A DNA stretch of 64,000 bases from Leishmania donovani (taxonomy: Eukaryota > Euglenozoa > Kinetoplastea > Trypanosomatida > Trypanosomatidae): the NCBI RefSeq assembly GCF_000227135.1, contig NC_018242.1, positions 100,313-164,312 of the forward strand. Direction: 5' to 3'. Both the position numbers and the translations under genes were made by a program. This document shows positions 40,318 to 49,202 of the stretch, one piece after another (positions within the stretch are counted from its first letter, which is position 1; each line of letters starts with the position of its first letter). The notes beneath the pieces were generated by a model, which was not told the origin of the DNA, made no database searches, and saw only the letters and a program-made list of their open reading frames with translations.

Positions 40318-40885
40318 TGGTGCTGAGCATGTGCGTGCGCCGTTGCTTGCTCGCTTTATTTTTCCGGCTGTCCCTCGTCTGTGCGTGTGCGTGAAATCCA
40401 TCGCACCTCTTTCTAACGATCACGTCTCTCTCGTTGTCTGGCTGCTCCTCTTGGGGCTCTTTCCTATCTGTGTTGGTGAGCGTGGTGAGGACGCAAGCAC
40501 AGACGGACAGACACGCTTCCAGAGAGAGGATCGAACGCTCAGCCCCGCTCCTTCTATCCCTTGCTGCCTTCGCTACATATATGTGCGTGTGTGTATGTGT
40601 ATGTATTAGGCCGCGTATGGAGTGCGTCGGGCGCCGTCGTCGCCGCAAGACGCCCCTGTTGACCACACACAGACAGACAGAGAGACGGACAATATCCACA
40701 GGCACACTCGCACCCTCTTTCTCTGCGCGCATGTCTCCCCCTCCCACCCTCTTCACGCCCGCATGCCCGGGTAACTGCACCATCACAACCCCCTTCCGAC
40801 TTTCAATGTGTGTCTCCGACTTACGTGCTCTCGCGCTTTCTCTTGCACCGGCACACCTCTCCATACCCACACTTGGCAGTCCTTC
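40318..40885. other. Intergenic spacer
   Basis: No gene is visible. The pyrimidine-rich end (about 40780-40875, TTTCTCTTGCACC) precedes the ATG of the pseudouridine synthase gene. Confidence 0.6.
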
Positions 40886-43800
40886 ATGGCTGCTCCCTCT
40901 TCCGCCACCACCGCGGTTGCACCAGGAGACCGCTACCTCACCCGTGAGCCCTGCTGCCTACAGTGCTGTCACCGCAGCAGTGGTGCGTTAGTGGCGCCGC
41001 TAGCCGGATCACTCGAGCACGGTGCCGCCACTGGCGGAGATGCGGAGCTTGCCTTTCCATCAGCCGCTGCAGCGGACCGCAGCGTAGCGTGGATCGCGGT
41101 GAGGCCGTACAGCTACCTCTTCCGCGCACCGGTGAAGGGTCGATGGCTGGGCCGCGGCCTTCTGGAGCTCTTCCTGCAGGAGTTTGCCTTCGTGCCGTTC
41201 GACACCACTGCTACCGCCATAACAGCGCCGTTGCCGTTGGCGCAGGAGCTCGCATCCGCCGACACGACCTCCGGCACTTTCCACTCTGCAGTGGTGCCAC
41301 TCCTTTTACAACGGCGAGAGGCGTCGATGCTGCCGTCAAGCACCGCATCACCGTTGCCCTCGCCGCGCATCAGCGGCGGCGCCACACTCGACCGTCGCTT
41401 TACCCTCCCCGCGTACATCGAGGAGCTGTGCGACGGCATGCTTTGGCTGCGCGACCGAGAGGCGGAGTGCCGGGCGGTGGGGCGTCGGTACCGAAAGGCG
41501 CTCATCGACGCTGTCGCACGCGCGCGACGCAGCCACCTCAGCGCCTGCAGCACGGATGGCGGTGTTCGTGAAAGAGGCAACAGTGGTGCGCTTGAAGCGC
41601 AGCCGCATCCGCCGCCGCCGCCGATGGAGGCACCTCCTCAAGCGACTGAGCCAGCAGCCACGCTATGCGGGATACCGAGCAGCGAGACGAGCGCGGCGCC
41701 GAGTGAGTGGGCTGCGTGGTGTCGTACAGTTCTGTGGCTGATGGAGTTGCCCTCCGAGGCCGAAGTCGATGCGCTGCTGCCGCGCATGCTGCTGGCCGCA
41801 TCCGTGCCGCCGTCCGGAGACAGCACCGTTGCGCAGGTAACTGATGAAGCAGACACCGCGAGCGCCGCTGCCGTCCATGCTCCTCCTCCGCCACTTCTCT
41901 CGCTTCGGCAGAGGGACGTGGTATGTCACCGTGTGTGGCGTCGCGAAGGACGCATGTTTGCGCATGCGCCGCTGGAGATCGTCCGCTGCGACGTTGCCTC
42001 CGTTTTGCCTGCCTTGTCTCCTGCGGCGCATTGCAAGGCACCGCTGTCCGCGGCGAAGACGCTTGCCATGATGGTGGTAAGTAAGCCGCCAGGGCTGCCG
42101 GTGCACCCCTCCGGGTGCTACCGAAAGAATTCGGTGACGAGCATCCTTGAAGACGTGCTGGGCGGCGGAGGCGACGGCGATGCGCGCCGCCTTTACCGCA
42201 TCGAGGAGCACTACGCCGGCCCGGCGACGGGCGGTGCGCTCCCGCATCGGCCGTACGCCTCCGTTGTTCACAAGAAGGGCGGCTTTGAGCTCATTCGAGT
42301 GTGGCTGCGGCGCACTCCGTGCGCAAGGGACGCTAGCGCAGCCGTCGCTGACGGCTCTTCGCCGGTTTCCGCCTCTGCCGATGAGACTGGCGTGACTGCC
42401 GAGGACTGGGCAGTGCTCAAGACACTCTTCATGCGCGAACGCGAGGCGACGGCGCAACGGCCTCAGCCGAGCAGTCTGCAAGAGGATGACGATGCAGATC
42501 GCCACGACGCCATCGCCGTCGCAACGGAGACGGGACGGCATGTGAAGCGCCCGCGCGAAGCCAAAGGCGGCGATGAGGATCAATCGTGGGCCGCCAATGC
42601 CCACCAGGATACCACCACAAAGGTGATGCGCGCATCGAGCGGCGACGCCGCAGCTGCTGTCCCGCCCTCGTACACGATGAAGGCCTTCGTCGTGCATCGA
42701 CTCGACGCGGCCACCAGCGGTGTACTGCTCTTTGGGTTGAACAGCCACACGGCGCGGCGCACGGCGGCGGCCATTGCGAATAAGTCTCTCCAGGGCGACG
42801 GCGGCGGCGACGACGACGACAAGCCCTCTCATGGCAGTGCCGGTGGGGGAAATGACACGCGTGAAGGCGCTGGCTCGGAGGCCCCGCCTCTGCCACTACC
42901 GGCGTCGTCGTCGCGCAAGGTCTATTGCGCGCGAGTGCACGGTCGGGTACATCTCGAGAGCCTCGCACGCGAGCAGCATCATTGCATCCTTCACACCCCA
43001 TCGCCACTGACGCAACGCACGAGCGATGGGCTCGGGGCACCTGACGCTGCTGGTGCGAGCGCTGACGCGAGCAGCGCGACACGACACAGCGCTGCCGTCG
43101 AGCTCCTTGTCTGTCGGCCTATCGGGTGCTTGGATCACCACAACAGCCTGTACTGGTCGCCGGATGCCGCCGTCACAGACTCGTGGCAGCGGCACCAGGC
43201 AGACGTCGAACAACAGCAACAGCAGGCAGCCGAGCTGCGCAGCAGCTCGCTCTCGGGCGGGCGAGGCGAGACAGGGCGCACGCCAGAGGCCGTTGCGGCT
43301 AAGCACAAACGCATGCGTCAGCTTACGCGAGGTGGCGGGACGGCCTCGGTAGGCGCGTTGGCTGCAGCTCTGCAAGCTGTGAGCGGCGCTGGGGCAGCTC
43401 AACCGGCGCGAGGGACTTCGACGGCTCTTTCAGATAGCTCCAGGCGTGTGCAGCAGTACTTGGAGACGCTTCGCTCGGCCAAAACGGCGTTACAGGTGAT
43501 GCACTACGACGCAGCGACCGATCAGACAGTGGTGAAGTGCACCCTAGGCACAGGTCGCACGCATCAGCTACGCGTCCATCTTGCCTCTCTCGGACATCCA
43601 ATTGTGCACGACAGCAAGTACATCGCCTTGGAGGTGCACATGCGCAACTTGGCCAAAGACGGCAAACACGGCCTGGTAGAGAGCGGCGAGGCGACCGCGG
43701 CGACCGGCGTCCCCCGCACACCTCTCGCTTCGGAAGCTTCGCTGACTCGCTTCTACGAAAGCCGTAATGTTGCCGCCAGCTCGGAGGTTGGTGGCAGCGC

Positions 43801-43981
43801 TGCCGCAGCTGGTGCTGCGATGGGGGGAAGGTGGCAGTCGGAGGTCTTTGCAGAGAGCAGAAATGCGCGCGGCTGCGTATGCCCGGAGGCCATCGATCTG
43901 CACGCTTGGCAGTATACGCTCGCTTACGACGACGGCGAGCTTGTTTCAGTGGAAGTGCCGCTGCCCTCGTGGGCGGATTGA
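40886..43981 (+). CDS. RluA-family RNA pseudouridine synthase, RPUSD2/Pus9-like
   Basis: This 1031-residue enzyme is predicted to isomerise uridine to pseudouridine in RNA. It shows the three family blocks. The first is KPPGLPVHPSG at about 400-410. The second is the catalytic loop HRLDAATSGVLLF, with the nucleophile Asp607. The third is GRTHQLRVHLASLGHPI at about 890-906. The N-terminal block (AVRPYSYLFRAPVKGRWLGR, then LLELFLQEF) matches the domain before the catalytic core in yeast Pus8/Pus9 and human RPUSD2, which favours tRNA position 32 modification in that group. The protein is nearly twice the usual length because long Ala/Ser/Gly/Asp-rich inserts separate the blocks, notably about 290-360, 530-600 and 640-690. 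The ATG at 40886 is the first in the frame. No clear mitochondrial presequence is present. Confidence 0.92.
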   Translation: MAAPSSATTAVAPGDRYLTREPCCLQCCHRSSGALVAPLAGSLEHGAATGGDAELAFPSAAAADRSVAWIAVRPYSYLFRAPVKGRWLGRGLLELFLQEFAFVPFDTTATAITAPLPLAQELASADTTSGTFHSAVVPLLLQRREASMLPSSTASPLPSPRISGGATLDRRFTLPAYIEELCDGMLWLRDREAECRAVGRRYRKALIDAVARARRSHLSACSTDGGVRERGNSGALEAQPHPPPPPMEAPPQATEPAATLCGIPSSETSAAPSEWAAWCRTVLWLMELPSEAEVDALLPRMLLAASVPPSGDSTVAQVTDEADTASAAAVHAPPPPLLSLRQRDVVCHRVWRREGRMFAHAPLEIVRCDVASVLPALSPAAHCKAPLSAAKTLAMMVVSKPPGLPVHPSGCYRKNSVTSILEDVLGGGGDGDARRLYRIEEHYAGPATGGALPHRPYASVVHKKGGFELIRVWLRRTPCARDASAAVADGSSPVSASADETGVTAEDWAVLKTLFMREREATAQRPQPSSLQEDDDADRHDAIAVATETGRHVKRPREAKGGDEDQSWAANAHQDTTTKVMRASSGDAAAAVPPSYTMKAFVVHRLDAATSGVLLFGLNSHTARRTAAAIANKSLQGDGGGDDDDKPSHGSAGGGNDTREGAGSEAPPLPLPASSSRKVYCARVHGRVHLESLAREQHHCILHTPSPLTQRTSDGLGAPDAAGASADASSATRHSAAVELLVCRPIGCLDHHNSLYWSPDAAVTDSWQRHQADVEQQQQQAAELRSSSLSGGRGETGRTPEAVAAKHKRMRQLTRGGGTASVGALAAALQAVSGAGAAQPARGTSTALSDSSRRVQQYLETLRSAKTALQVMHYDAATDQTVVKCTLGTGRTHQLRVHLASLGHPIVHDSKYIALEVHMRNLAKDGKHGLVESGEATAATGVPRTPLASEASLTRFYESRNVAASSEVGGSAAAAGAAMGGRWQSEVFAESRNARGCVCPEAIDLHAWQYTLAYDDGELVSVEVPLPSWAD

Positions 43982-44676
43982 AACAGGCGTTGATGATCTG
44001 TAGTGGGCCAGTCTTGGTTCGCCGGCAACACGCGGGCGCGTACGCCGCTCGTCAGCGCCTTCTGCCGCTGTCGCTGCGGCTGGTTGCCATGCCGGCTAGC
44101 GCAGTGGTCATGGCGTCGAGTAGGAAGGCTCTTCTCACAGCTGCCTACAACCCTTATCACCGTAAGACACATGCGCGTGCACACACACAAAGGAAGGCGA
44201 GATACCAATCAAGCGCGATCTCTGCTGCTCCTCTCCTTTTCTCTCTCCCTGATGTTGTGTCGAGCGGCATGCCCCGTGAGCGTGCACCGCCTCTACACTT
44301 GTGCTGGGCGCCTCTCGACGATCAGTACATACACGTACACACGTGTGTACGTCTGTGATAATGCTGTGACGAGCTCTCTTGTCTATCCCATGTGCTCACA
44401 CCTCCCGCCGTCGTCTCTCTCTCTCTGTTCTCGCGTCGGTCTTTCTGCTGCCGCTGCTGCGCCCCCTTTCACCCGCCACGCCACGCCACTTCACGACACG
44501 GTTCGGGGACTCCTGGCGCGCCCGCTCACCTTCGCAACTTCCTACTCATACGTGCATATGCGTGGCCCTGTGCGCTGCGCTTATCCCCCCCCTCCGCCCA
44601 TCTCCCTACCGGTGTCTTACTGCTCCTGTGAAAGCATACGTATCCACGCCCCTCTGTGTGTGTGTCTGTGATCGCA
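43982..44676. other. Intergenic spacer
   Basis: No gene is visible. The end from about 44584 to the ATG (CCCCCCCTCCGCCCATCTCC and onward) is repeated before the second P1 copy and is its 5' flank. Confidence 0.7.
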
Positions 44677-45134
44677 ATGACGACCGCGCAACTCGCCTGC
44701 ACGTACGCCGCGCTCATCCTCAGCGCGTCCGGTAAGACCGATGCCGACTCCATCTGCGCCGTGACGAAGGCCGCTGGTGTCGAGGTGAGCCACGGCATGG
44801 CCGCCGCCTTTGCCAACGCCCTCGCCTCCGTCAACGTGAACGAGGTGCTCGGCAGCATCCGCTTTAGCGGTGCGGCCGCTGGTGGCGCTGCTGCCCCCGC
44901 TGCCGCTGCCGCCGCGAGTGGCGCGGCCCCGGCTGCGGCGGGCGNNNNNNNNNNNNNNNNNNNNNNNNNNNNNNNNNNNNNNNNNNNNNNNNNNNNNNNN
45001 NNNNNNNNNNNNNNNNNNNNNNNNNNNNNNNNNNNNNNNNNNNCGCGAGTGGCGCGGCCCCGGCTGCGGCGGCCGCGAAGGAGGAGCCAGAGGAGGATGC
45101 AGACGACGACATGGGCTTTGGTCTGTTCGACTAA
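44677..45134 (+). CDS. 60S acidic ribosomal protein P1, copy 1 (gap inside)
   Basis: The 5' part (44677-44944) gives MTTAQLACTYAALIL to the Ala-rich hinge, and the 3' part (45044-45134) gives the acidic tail ending DDMGFGLFD. A 99-base gap lies between them. The 28 bases CGCGAGTGGCGCGG...GCGGCG occur on both sides, so the flanks overlap and the copy may in fact be complete with no missing sequence. The last bases before the gap (GGCG) differ from copy 2 (GCCGCG) and are probably a low-quality contig end. For function, see copy 2. Confidence 0.85.
44945..45043. other. Assembly gap (99 N) in P1 copy 1
   Basis: The flanks overlap by about 28 bases of the Ala-rich hinge coding sequence, so true missing sequence may be nil. 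Confidence 0.95.
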
Positions 45135-45908
45135 GCTCTTCGGATCGCAGCGAGAGAGTGTACGCACGTGCGTGCGGGTGTGTCGCGGGCTTCGCCCTTT
45201 ACTTTTAGTTTGTGTGCATCGCTTCTTCATTTTTTAATGGCCCGCTTCGAACGAAAGCGAAACAAGACGAGATGGCGTCACGACGAGAGACAGACGGACG
45301 GACAGAGAGAAGGACCGCGGAGGGAAGGCACAGATGTAGCCGCACCTCGAATCGCCATTCCTTTCGAGCCTTCATCTCGCGCTCTCTCGCCTATCATGAG
45401 CGGCGTCAATGCACTTGCCGCCTACTTGTCAGTGCCGTGCCTGACGTCTGTGTGTGTGTGTGTGTGTGTGTGCACCACACTCGTCTTCCGTGTGCCCGAC
45501 AGCGGGTGAGGTTGGGTAAGGGCCCGATTTGGTAGTATCAGGCAATGTCCACGTTGCTCGGCAACGTAGGGCCGAGATAGGATATGGTAGAAACGGCATG
45601 TTGCTTGAAGGAGGCGCTCTCCGCCCTCCCCTGCCCCCGCTTCCAGTCCCGACTCCGCTCAGTCACTGCACCGCAACTCTCGCATCATTGACGCAAACAT
45701 CTCACTTCCCTCGGTCTCGATCTCTTTTCTTGCTAACGCACTTCTGCGTGGCGCATCACGCACGCATTCATCTTCGCACGCGTGGCCGCGTGTGTACTTG
45801 TGTGTTCGCGCGTCGCCCCCCCCCTCCGCCCATCTCCCTACCGGTGTCTTACTGCTCCTGTGAAAGCATACGTATCCACGCCCCTCTGTGTGTGTGTCTG
45901 TGATCGCA
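45135..45908. other. Spacer between P1 copies
   Basis: The spacer holds the distinct 3' flank of P1 copy 1, a GT repeat (45449-45482), a short hairpin (45551-45567) and the 5' flank of copy 2. No other gene is visible. Confidence 0.7.
45449..45482. repeat. (TG)n microsatellite
   Basis: There are about 17 TG units between P1 copies 1 and 2. Confidence 0.9.
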
Positions 45909-46235
45909 ATGACGACCGCGCAACTCGCCTGCACGTACGCCGCGCTCATCCTCAGCGCGTCCGGTAAGACCGATGCCGACTCCATCTGCGCCGTGACGAA
46001 GGCCGCTGGTGTCGAGGTGAGCCACGGCATGGCCGCCGCCTTTGCCAACGCCCTCGCCTCCGTCAACGTGAACGAGGTGCTCGGCAGCATCCGCTTTAGC
46101 GGTGCGGCCGCTGGTGGCGCTGCTGCCCCCGCTGCCGCTGCCGCCGCGAGTGGCGCGGCCCCGGCTGCGGCGGCCGCGAAGGAGGAGCCAGAGGAGGATG
46201 CAGACGACGACATGGGCTTTGGTCTGTTCGACTAA
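45909..46235 (+). CDS. 60S acidic ribosomal protein P1, complete copy 2
   Basis: This 108-residue P1 protein forms, with P2 and P0, the stalk of the large ribosomal subunit that recruits and activates translation factors. Residues 1-65 are the helical dimerisation domain (MTTAQLACTYAALILSASGK, then VTKAAGVEVSHGMAAAFANA, VNVNEVLGSIRFSG). Residues of about 66-93 are the Ala/Gly/Pro hinge, and the end is the acidic conserved tail EEDADDDMGFGLFD. The MTxxQLACTYAALIL start marks P1 rather than P2. The ATG at 45909 is preferred over upstream GTG codons, and the 5' flank is the same as for copy 1. In trypanosomatids this tail is also a strong antigen in patients (general knowledge of the family). 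Confidence 0.95.
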   Translation: MTTAQLACTYAALILSASGKTDADSICAVTKAAGVEVSHGMAAAFANALASVNVNEVLGSIRFSGAAAGGAAAPAAAAAASGAAPAAAAAKEEPEEDADDDMGFGLFD

Positions 46236-46330
46236 GCTCTTCGGATCGCAGCGAGAGAGTGTACGCACGTGCGTGCGTGCGGGTGTGCACAGGCGCACGC
46301 GTAAGTTTAGCGGGGGTTCTCGCTACCGCC

Positions 46331-46429
46331 NNNNNNNNNNNNNNNNNNNNNNNNNNNNNNNNNNNNNNNNNNNNNNNNNNNNNNNNNNNNNNNNNNNNNN
46401 NNNNNNNNNNNNNNNNNNNNNNNNNNNNN
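46331..46429. other. Assembly gap (99 N) between P1 copies 2 and 3
   Basis: The left flank is the 3' UTR of copy 2 and the right flank is the hinge of copy 3. The 5' flank and first part of copy 3 are missing. Confidence 0.95.
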
Positions 46430-46506
46430 CCCCGGCTGCGGCGGCCGCGAAGGAGGAGCCAGAGGAGGATGCAGACGACGACATGGGCTTTGGTCTGTTC
46501 GACTAA
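46430..46506 (+). CDS. 60S acidic ribosomal protein P1, copy 3, 3' end only
   Basis: The last 25 codons (end of the Ala-rich hinge and acidic tail to DDMGFGLFD) and the stop are identical to copy 2. The rest is lost in the gap. Its 3' flank continues past the point where the copy 2 flank ends, so this is the true right edge of the array. Confidence 0.85.
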
Positions 46507-47244
46507 GCTCTTCGGATCGCAGCGAGAGAGTGTACGCACGTGCGTGCGTGCGGGTGTGCACAGGCGCACGCGTAAGTTTAGCGGGGGTTCTCGCTACCGC
46601 CACTCGCTTGCTGTCCACATCCCCCCTCCGCTCTCTCCGCCGAACGCATCGCGCGGCCGACAGGCGTGCGCTCGATGCCGCTTTCCTTTCTTATTTACCT
46701 CTACGGATGATTTACAATCTCACGCCGTCAACGGAACGTGAAGGGCCCTACGCCATCGCTGTACGCGTGCGTGTCGCCGGCGCCTTCGAGAGCAGAAATG
46801 GAGGCAGACCAGGGCAGCCGCAGCAGCAGCAGCAGGCTGCACGGCAAGGACGCGTGTGCCTCTCCGTCTCTGTGTCTCTCTGGCTAGCGCATAGACGGAC
46901 AGACTCATGCATACGTGCACTCGTCTGCCTCTGCCTCGGTCAGTGCCAACAGTGTGCTTGCACGGTTGCGTGCACCAGGCCCACCCACTCACCCCTCCCA
47001 CCCGTATCAACACTGCTTGGCACTTCTCTCAACTCCCGTCCACGCACGCACCACCATCACCCCTTCCTCATTTCCTTCTTGGTAATGCCCAGCGCGCAGA
47101 GATACCATAGTAGGTGCACATCAGCTCCACTTCACCGCACCTCTACAGGCGCAAGGAGGGAGAACACCAATTTCTCGCGAGGGGCTTCGCTGAGTACACA
47201 TAACAGCGCTGACGCTTTCCTTGCCACCGCATCTCGTCTTAGCG
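46507..47244. other. Intergenic spacer
   Basis: No independent gene is supported. An open frame from 46530 runs to 47759, but its second part is the asparaginase gene read in another frame. A pyrimidine-rich stretch at about 46985-47080 may direct splicing of the asparaginase mRNA. Confidence 0.6.
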
Positions 47245-48441
47245 ATGGAAGCGGGAATAGAGGCCACAGCAACGCCGGCGGCTGTGTCAAGGCCGCCGGC
47301 GGCACCCCGCCCAGGCAGGAATACTCGCCGCATACTCGTCTTGTACCTAGGGGGAACCATTGGCATGAAGAAGAACGCCGCAGGCGCGCTGGAGCCCGTC
47401 GCCGGATACCTGACGGAGCAGATGCGCGAGATGCGAGAGCTGCGGGAGAGCTCCGAAATCGCGCCATTCGACATCATAGAGTACGCCGAGCTCCTCGACA
47501 GCAGCGACATGAACGCCGCCGACTACTGCCGCATCGCCGCGGATGTGCAGGTGCACTACGACGAGTACGACGGTTTTCTCATCGCGCACGGCACGGACAC
47601 GATGCACTACACGGCGAGTGCACTTTCTTTCCTGCTGTGCAACCTTGGCAAGCCGGTGATCGTGACAGGGGCGATGGTGGCGCTGGCGGAGCCGTACAAC
47701 GATGCCCGCCGCAACGTGGTGATCGGGATGATGATCGCATCCAACCCCAAGATTTGTGAGGTGTGTATCTTCTTCAACGACAGCCTGTTTCGCGGCAACC
47801 GGTGCAACAAGGTCTACCATACGTACGGCGCCTTCCGCTCCCTCAACTATCCGGCGCTTGGCGTTGTGGGGGCTACCGATTTCGTGCTGAAGGACGAGCA
47901 TCTGCTCCCGCAACCAATGGGTGCCTTGAAAATTATGTCGGACATGCGTGGACGCGTGGGCTGCTACCCGATCGACCCCGAGGCCGACGTGGACACCTTC
48001 GTCGCATTGCTGGAGCAGAAGCGGCCAAGGTCGTCTCCCTGCGCCTTCTCCGTCACGGCAGCACCCTCGACGGACGACAGCGACGGCGCGCAGAAACCCC
48101 TGCTGGATGCTGTGCTGCTGTCTCTCAACGGTGTTGGTAGCGTGCAGGGCGTCGTAGCGCAGCAGCTGCGGCGAATCGTCGCTGTTGCGCACAAGCACAA
48201 TATCGTTGTCTGTGCTGTGGCTCGTGATATCAGCGGCACGCTGAACCCGTCCGAGGTCCAGCGCCTGCACGCCATCTCGCCCGAGATCGTGTACCTGAAC
48301 GACATGTGCGCCTCCGCTGCGGAGGTGAAGCTCATGTACCTGTTCGGCAAAGGGCTCAGTCCTGCAAAGGTAGCCGCCGCCATGACGCAGAATCTGCGAG
48401 GCGAAATCACCCCGCTACTCGAAGTGCATGCGAAGCTGTGA
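47245..48441 (+). CDS. L-asparaginase, type I (cytosolic type)
   Basis: This 398-residue enzyme hydrolyses L-asparagine to aspartate and ammonia. The family's two threonines are clear: LYLGGTIG with Thr38, and AHGTDTMHYTASAL with Thr117 and Asp118. NLGKPVIVTGAMVAL (about 135-149) and the FFNDSLFRGNRCNKV segment (about 175-190) follow the bacterial type I pattern. The C-terminal third (about 285-398) is the smaller alpha/beta domain with AVARDISGTLNP and YLNDMCASAAEVKLMYL. There is no signal peptide, which supports a cytosolic, low-affinity type I enzyme. The N-terminal 28 residues are a disordered Ala/Pro/Arg extension. The ATG at 47245 is the first in the frame. An insert of about 15 residues near 268-285 is Ser/Asp-rich. 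From memory this is the chromosome 15 asparaginase-like gene of Leishmania. Confidence 0.93.
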   Translation: MEAGIEATATPAAVSRPPAAPRPGRNTRRILVLYLGGTIGMKKNAAGALEPVAGYLTEQMREMRELRESSEIAPFDIIEYAELLDSSDMNAADYCRIAADVQVHYDEYDGFLIAHGTDTMHYTASALSFLLCNLGKPVIVTGAMVALAEPYNDARRNVVIGMMIASNPKICEVCIFFNDSLFRGNRCNKVYHTYGAFRSLNYPALGVVGATDFVLKDEHLLPQPMGALKIMSDMRGRVGCYPIDPEADVDTFVALLEQKRPRSSPCAFSVTAAPSTDDSDGAQKPLLDAVLLSLNGVGSVQGVVAQQLRRIVAVAHKHNIVVCAVARDISGTLNPSEVQRLHAISPEIVYLNDMCASAAEVKLMYLFGKGLSPAKVAAAMTQNLRGEITPLLEVHAKL

Positions 48442-49202
48442 AGACTGGCTTAGCAGAAGGCGGGGACGGGGCGACGGAGGAGGAGAGTCACGAGACTGGG
48501 GGTGGACTCCGCAGCCACCTCTGCGCCTCTCGCCCGTTGAGCTGCAGCCGCGCACGGGCAGACGGTGAGAAGACGAAGGAGCTATATGCATATTTGTGCT
48601 CGCTTTTCAGAGAGTAGAGAGAGGGTGGCATCGGCGATCTGCACATGTGTCTTGCAGCGCCGATGACGAGCTGTCGCTGATACACACATACACACAGACA
48701 CACTGCGCACCTGCCCTCACTCGTCCCTCTACCTCTACCTCTCCCTGGCGCTCTTGTGAATGCTAGACATCGAGCAACCGAAGCAGCACACACAAGCATG
48801 GTGCACGCAGGTGTGCACGTCGATGTGTAGGGAGGCCTCTCAGCGGTATTCTTTTTGGCCGAGCGGCATGCGAAGCACCGCTGAGCTCTCTTCCCCTTTC
48901 TCTATCTCTGTCGTGTTTCTTGTCTGCTGAATCACCTCACCACACCCTTCCAGCAACCACCGCAAACCATCATCGCGTGGCGACGCGCTGCCAATCCTTC
49001 AACCTTCACACACACAAAAAAAAAAAAACATCGCCCACCCTCCACTCTCGGCTCCCTACCTCCGTCAACGCGACGGCAGCTGGTGCAGCCACGCATACCC
49101 ACACGCGCACACACGTACCCGAGCCTCTCTTTGCCAGCTCCTCGTTTCTTCTTCGCGCACCGGTACGCTGCAGCAGCACTACCGCGCAGTCTTCCAGCGA
49201 TC
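48442..49202. other. Intergenic spacer
   Basis: No gene is visible. The spacer contains a poly-A run at about 49016-49029 and CT-rich tracts before the next ATG (about 49115-49165, ending GCTGCAGCAGC). Confidence 0.6.

Larger units (their letters stand above)
44584..46610 (+). repeat. Tandem array of P1 stalk-protein genes
   Basis: Two starts (44677 and 45909) and three ends (45134, 46235 and 46506) are visible, so at least three copies exist. The 93 bases before the ATG are nearly identical in both starts. The 3' flank after copies 2 and 3 is the same (GCTCTTCGGATCGCAGCGAG onward to GGGTTCTCGCTACCGCC), while copy 1 matches it for only about 40 bases and then diverges. Confidence 0.9.

Noticed and set aside
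45551..45567. Short hairpin ACGTTGC-TCG-GCAACGT between P1 copies
   Set aside because: Seven-base arms are common by chance in GC-rich sequence; nothing else supports a function.
46530..47759. 409-codon open frame overlapping the asparaginase gene
   Set aside because: The first part is spacer low complexity (His/Thr/Arg/Cys), and the second part is the asparaginase gene read in another frame; there is no family likeness.
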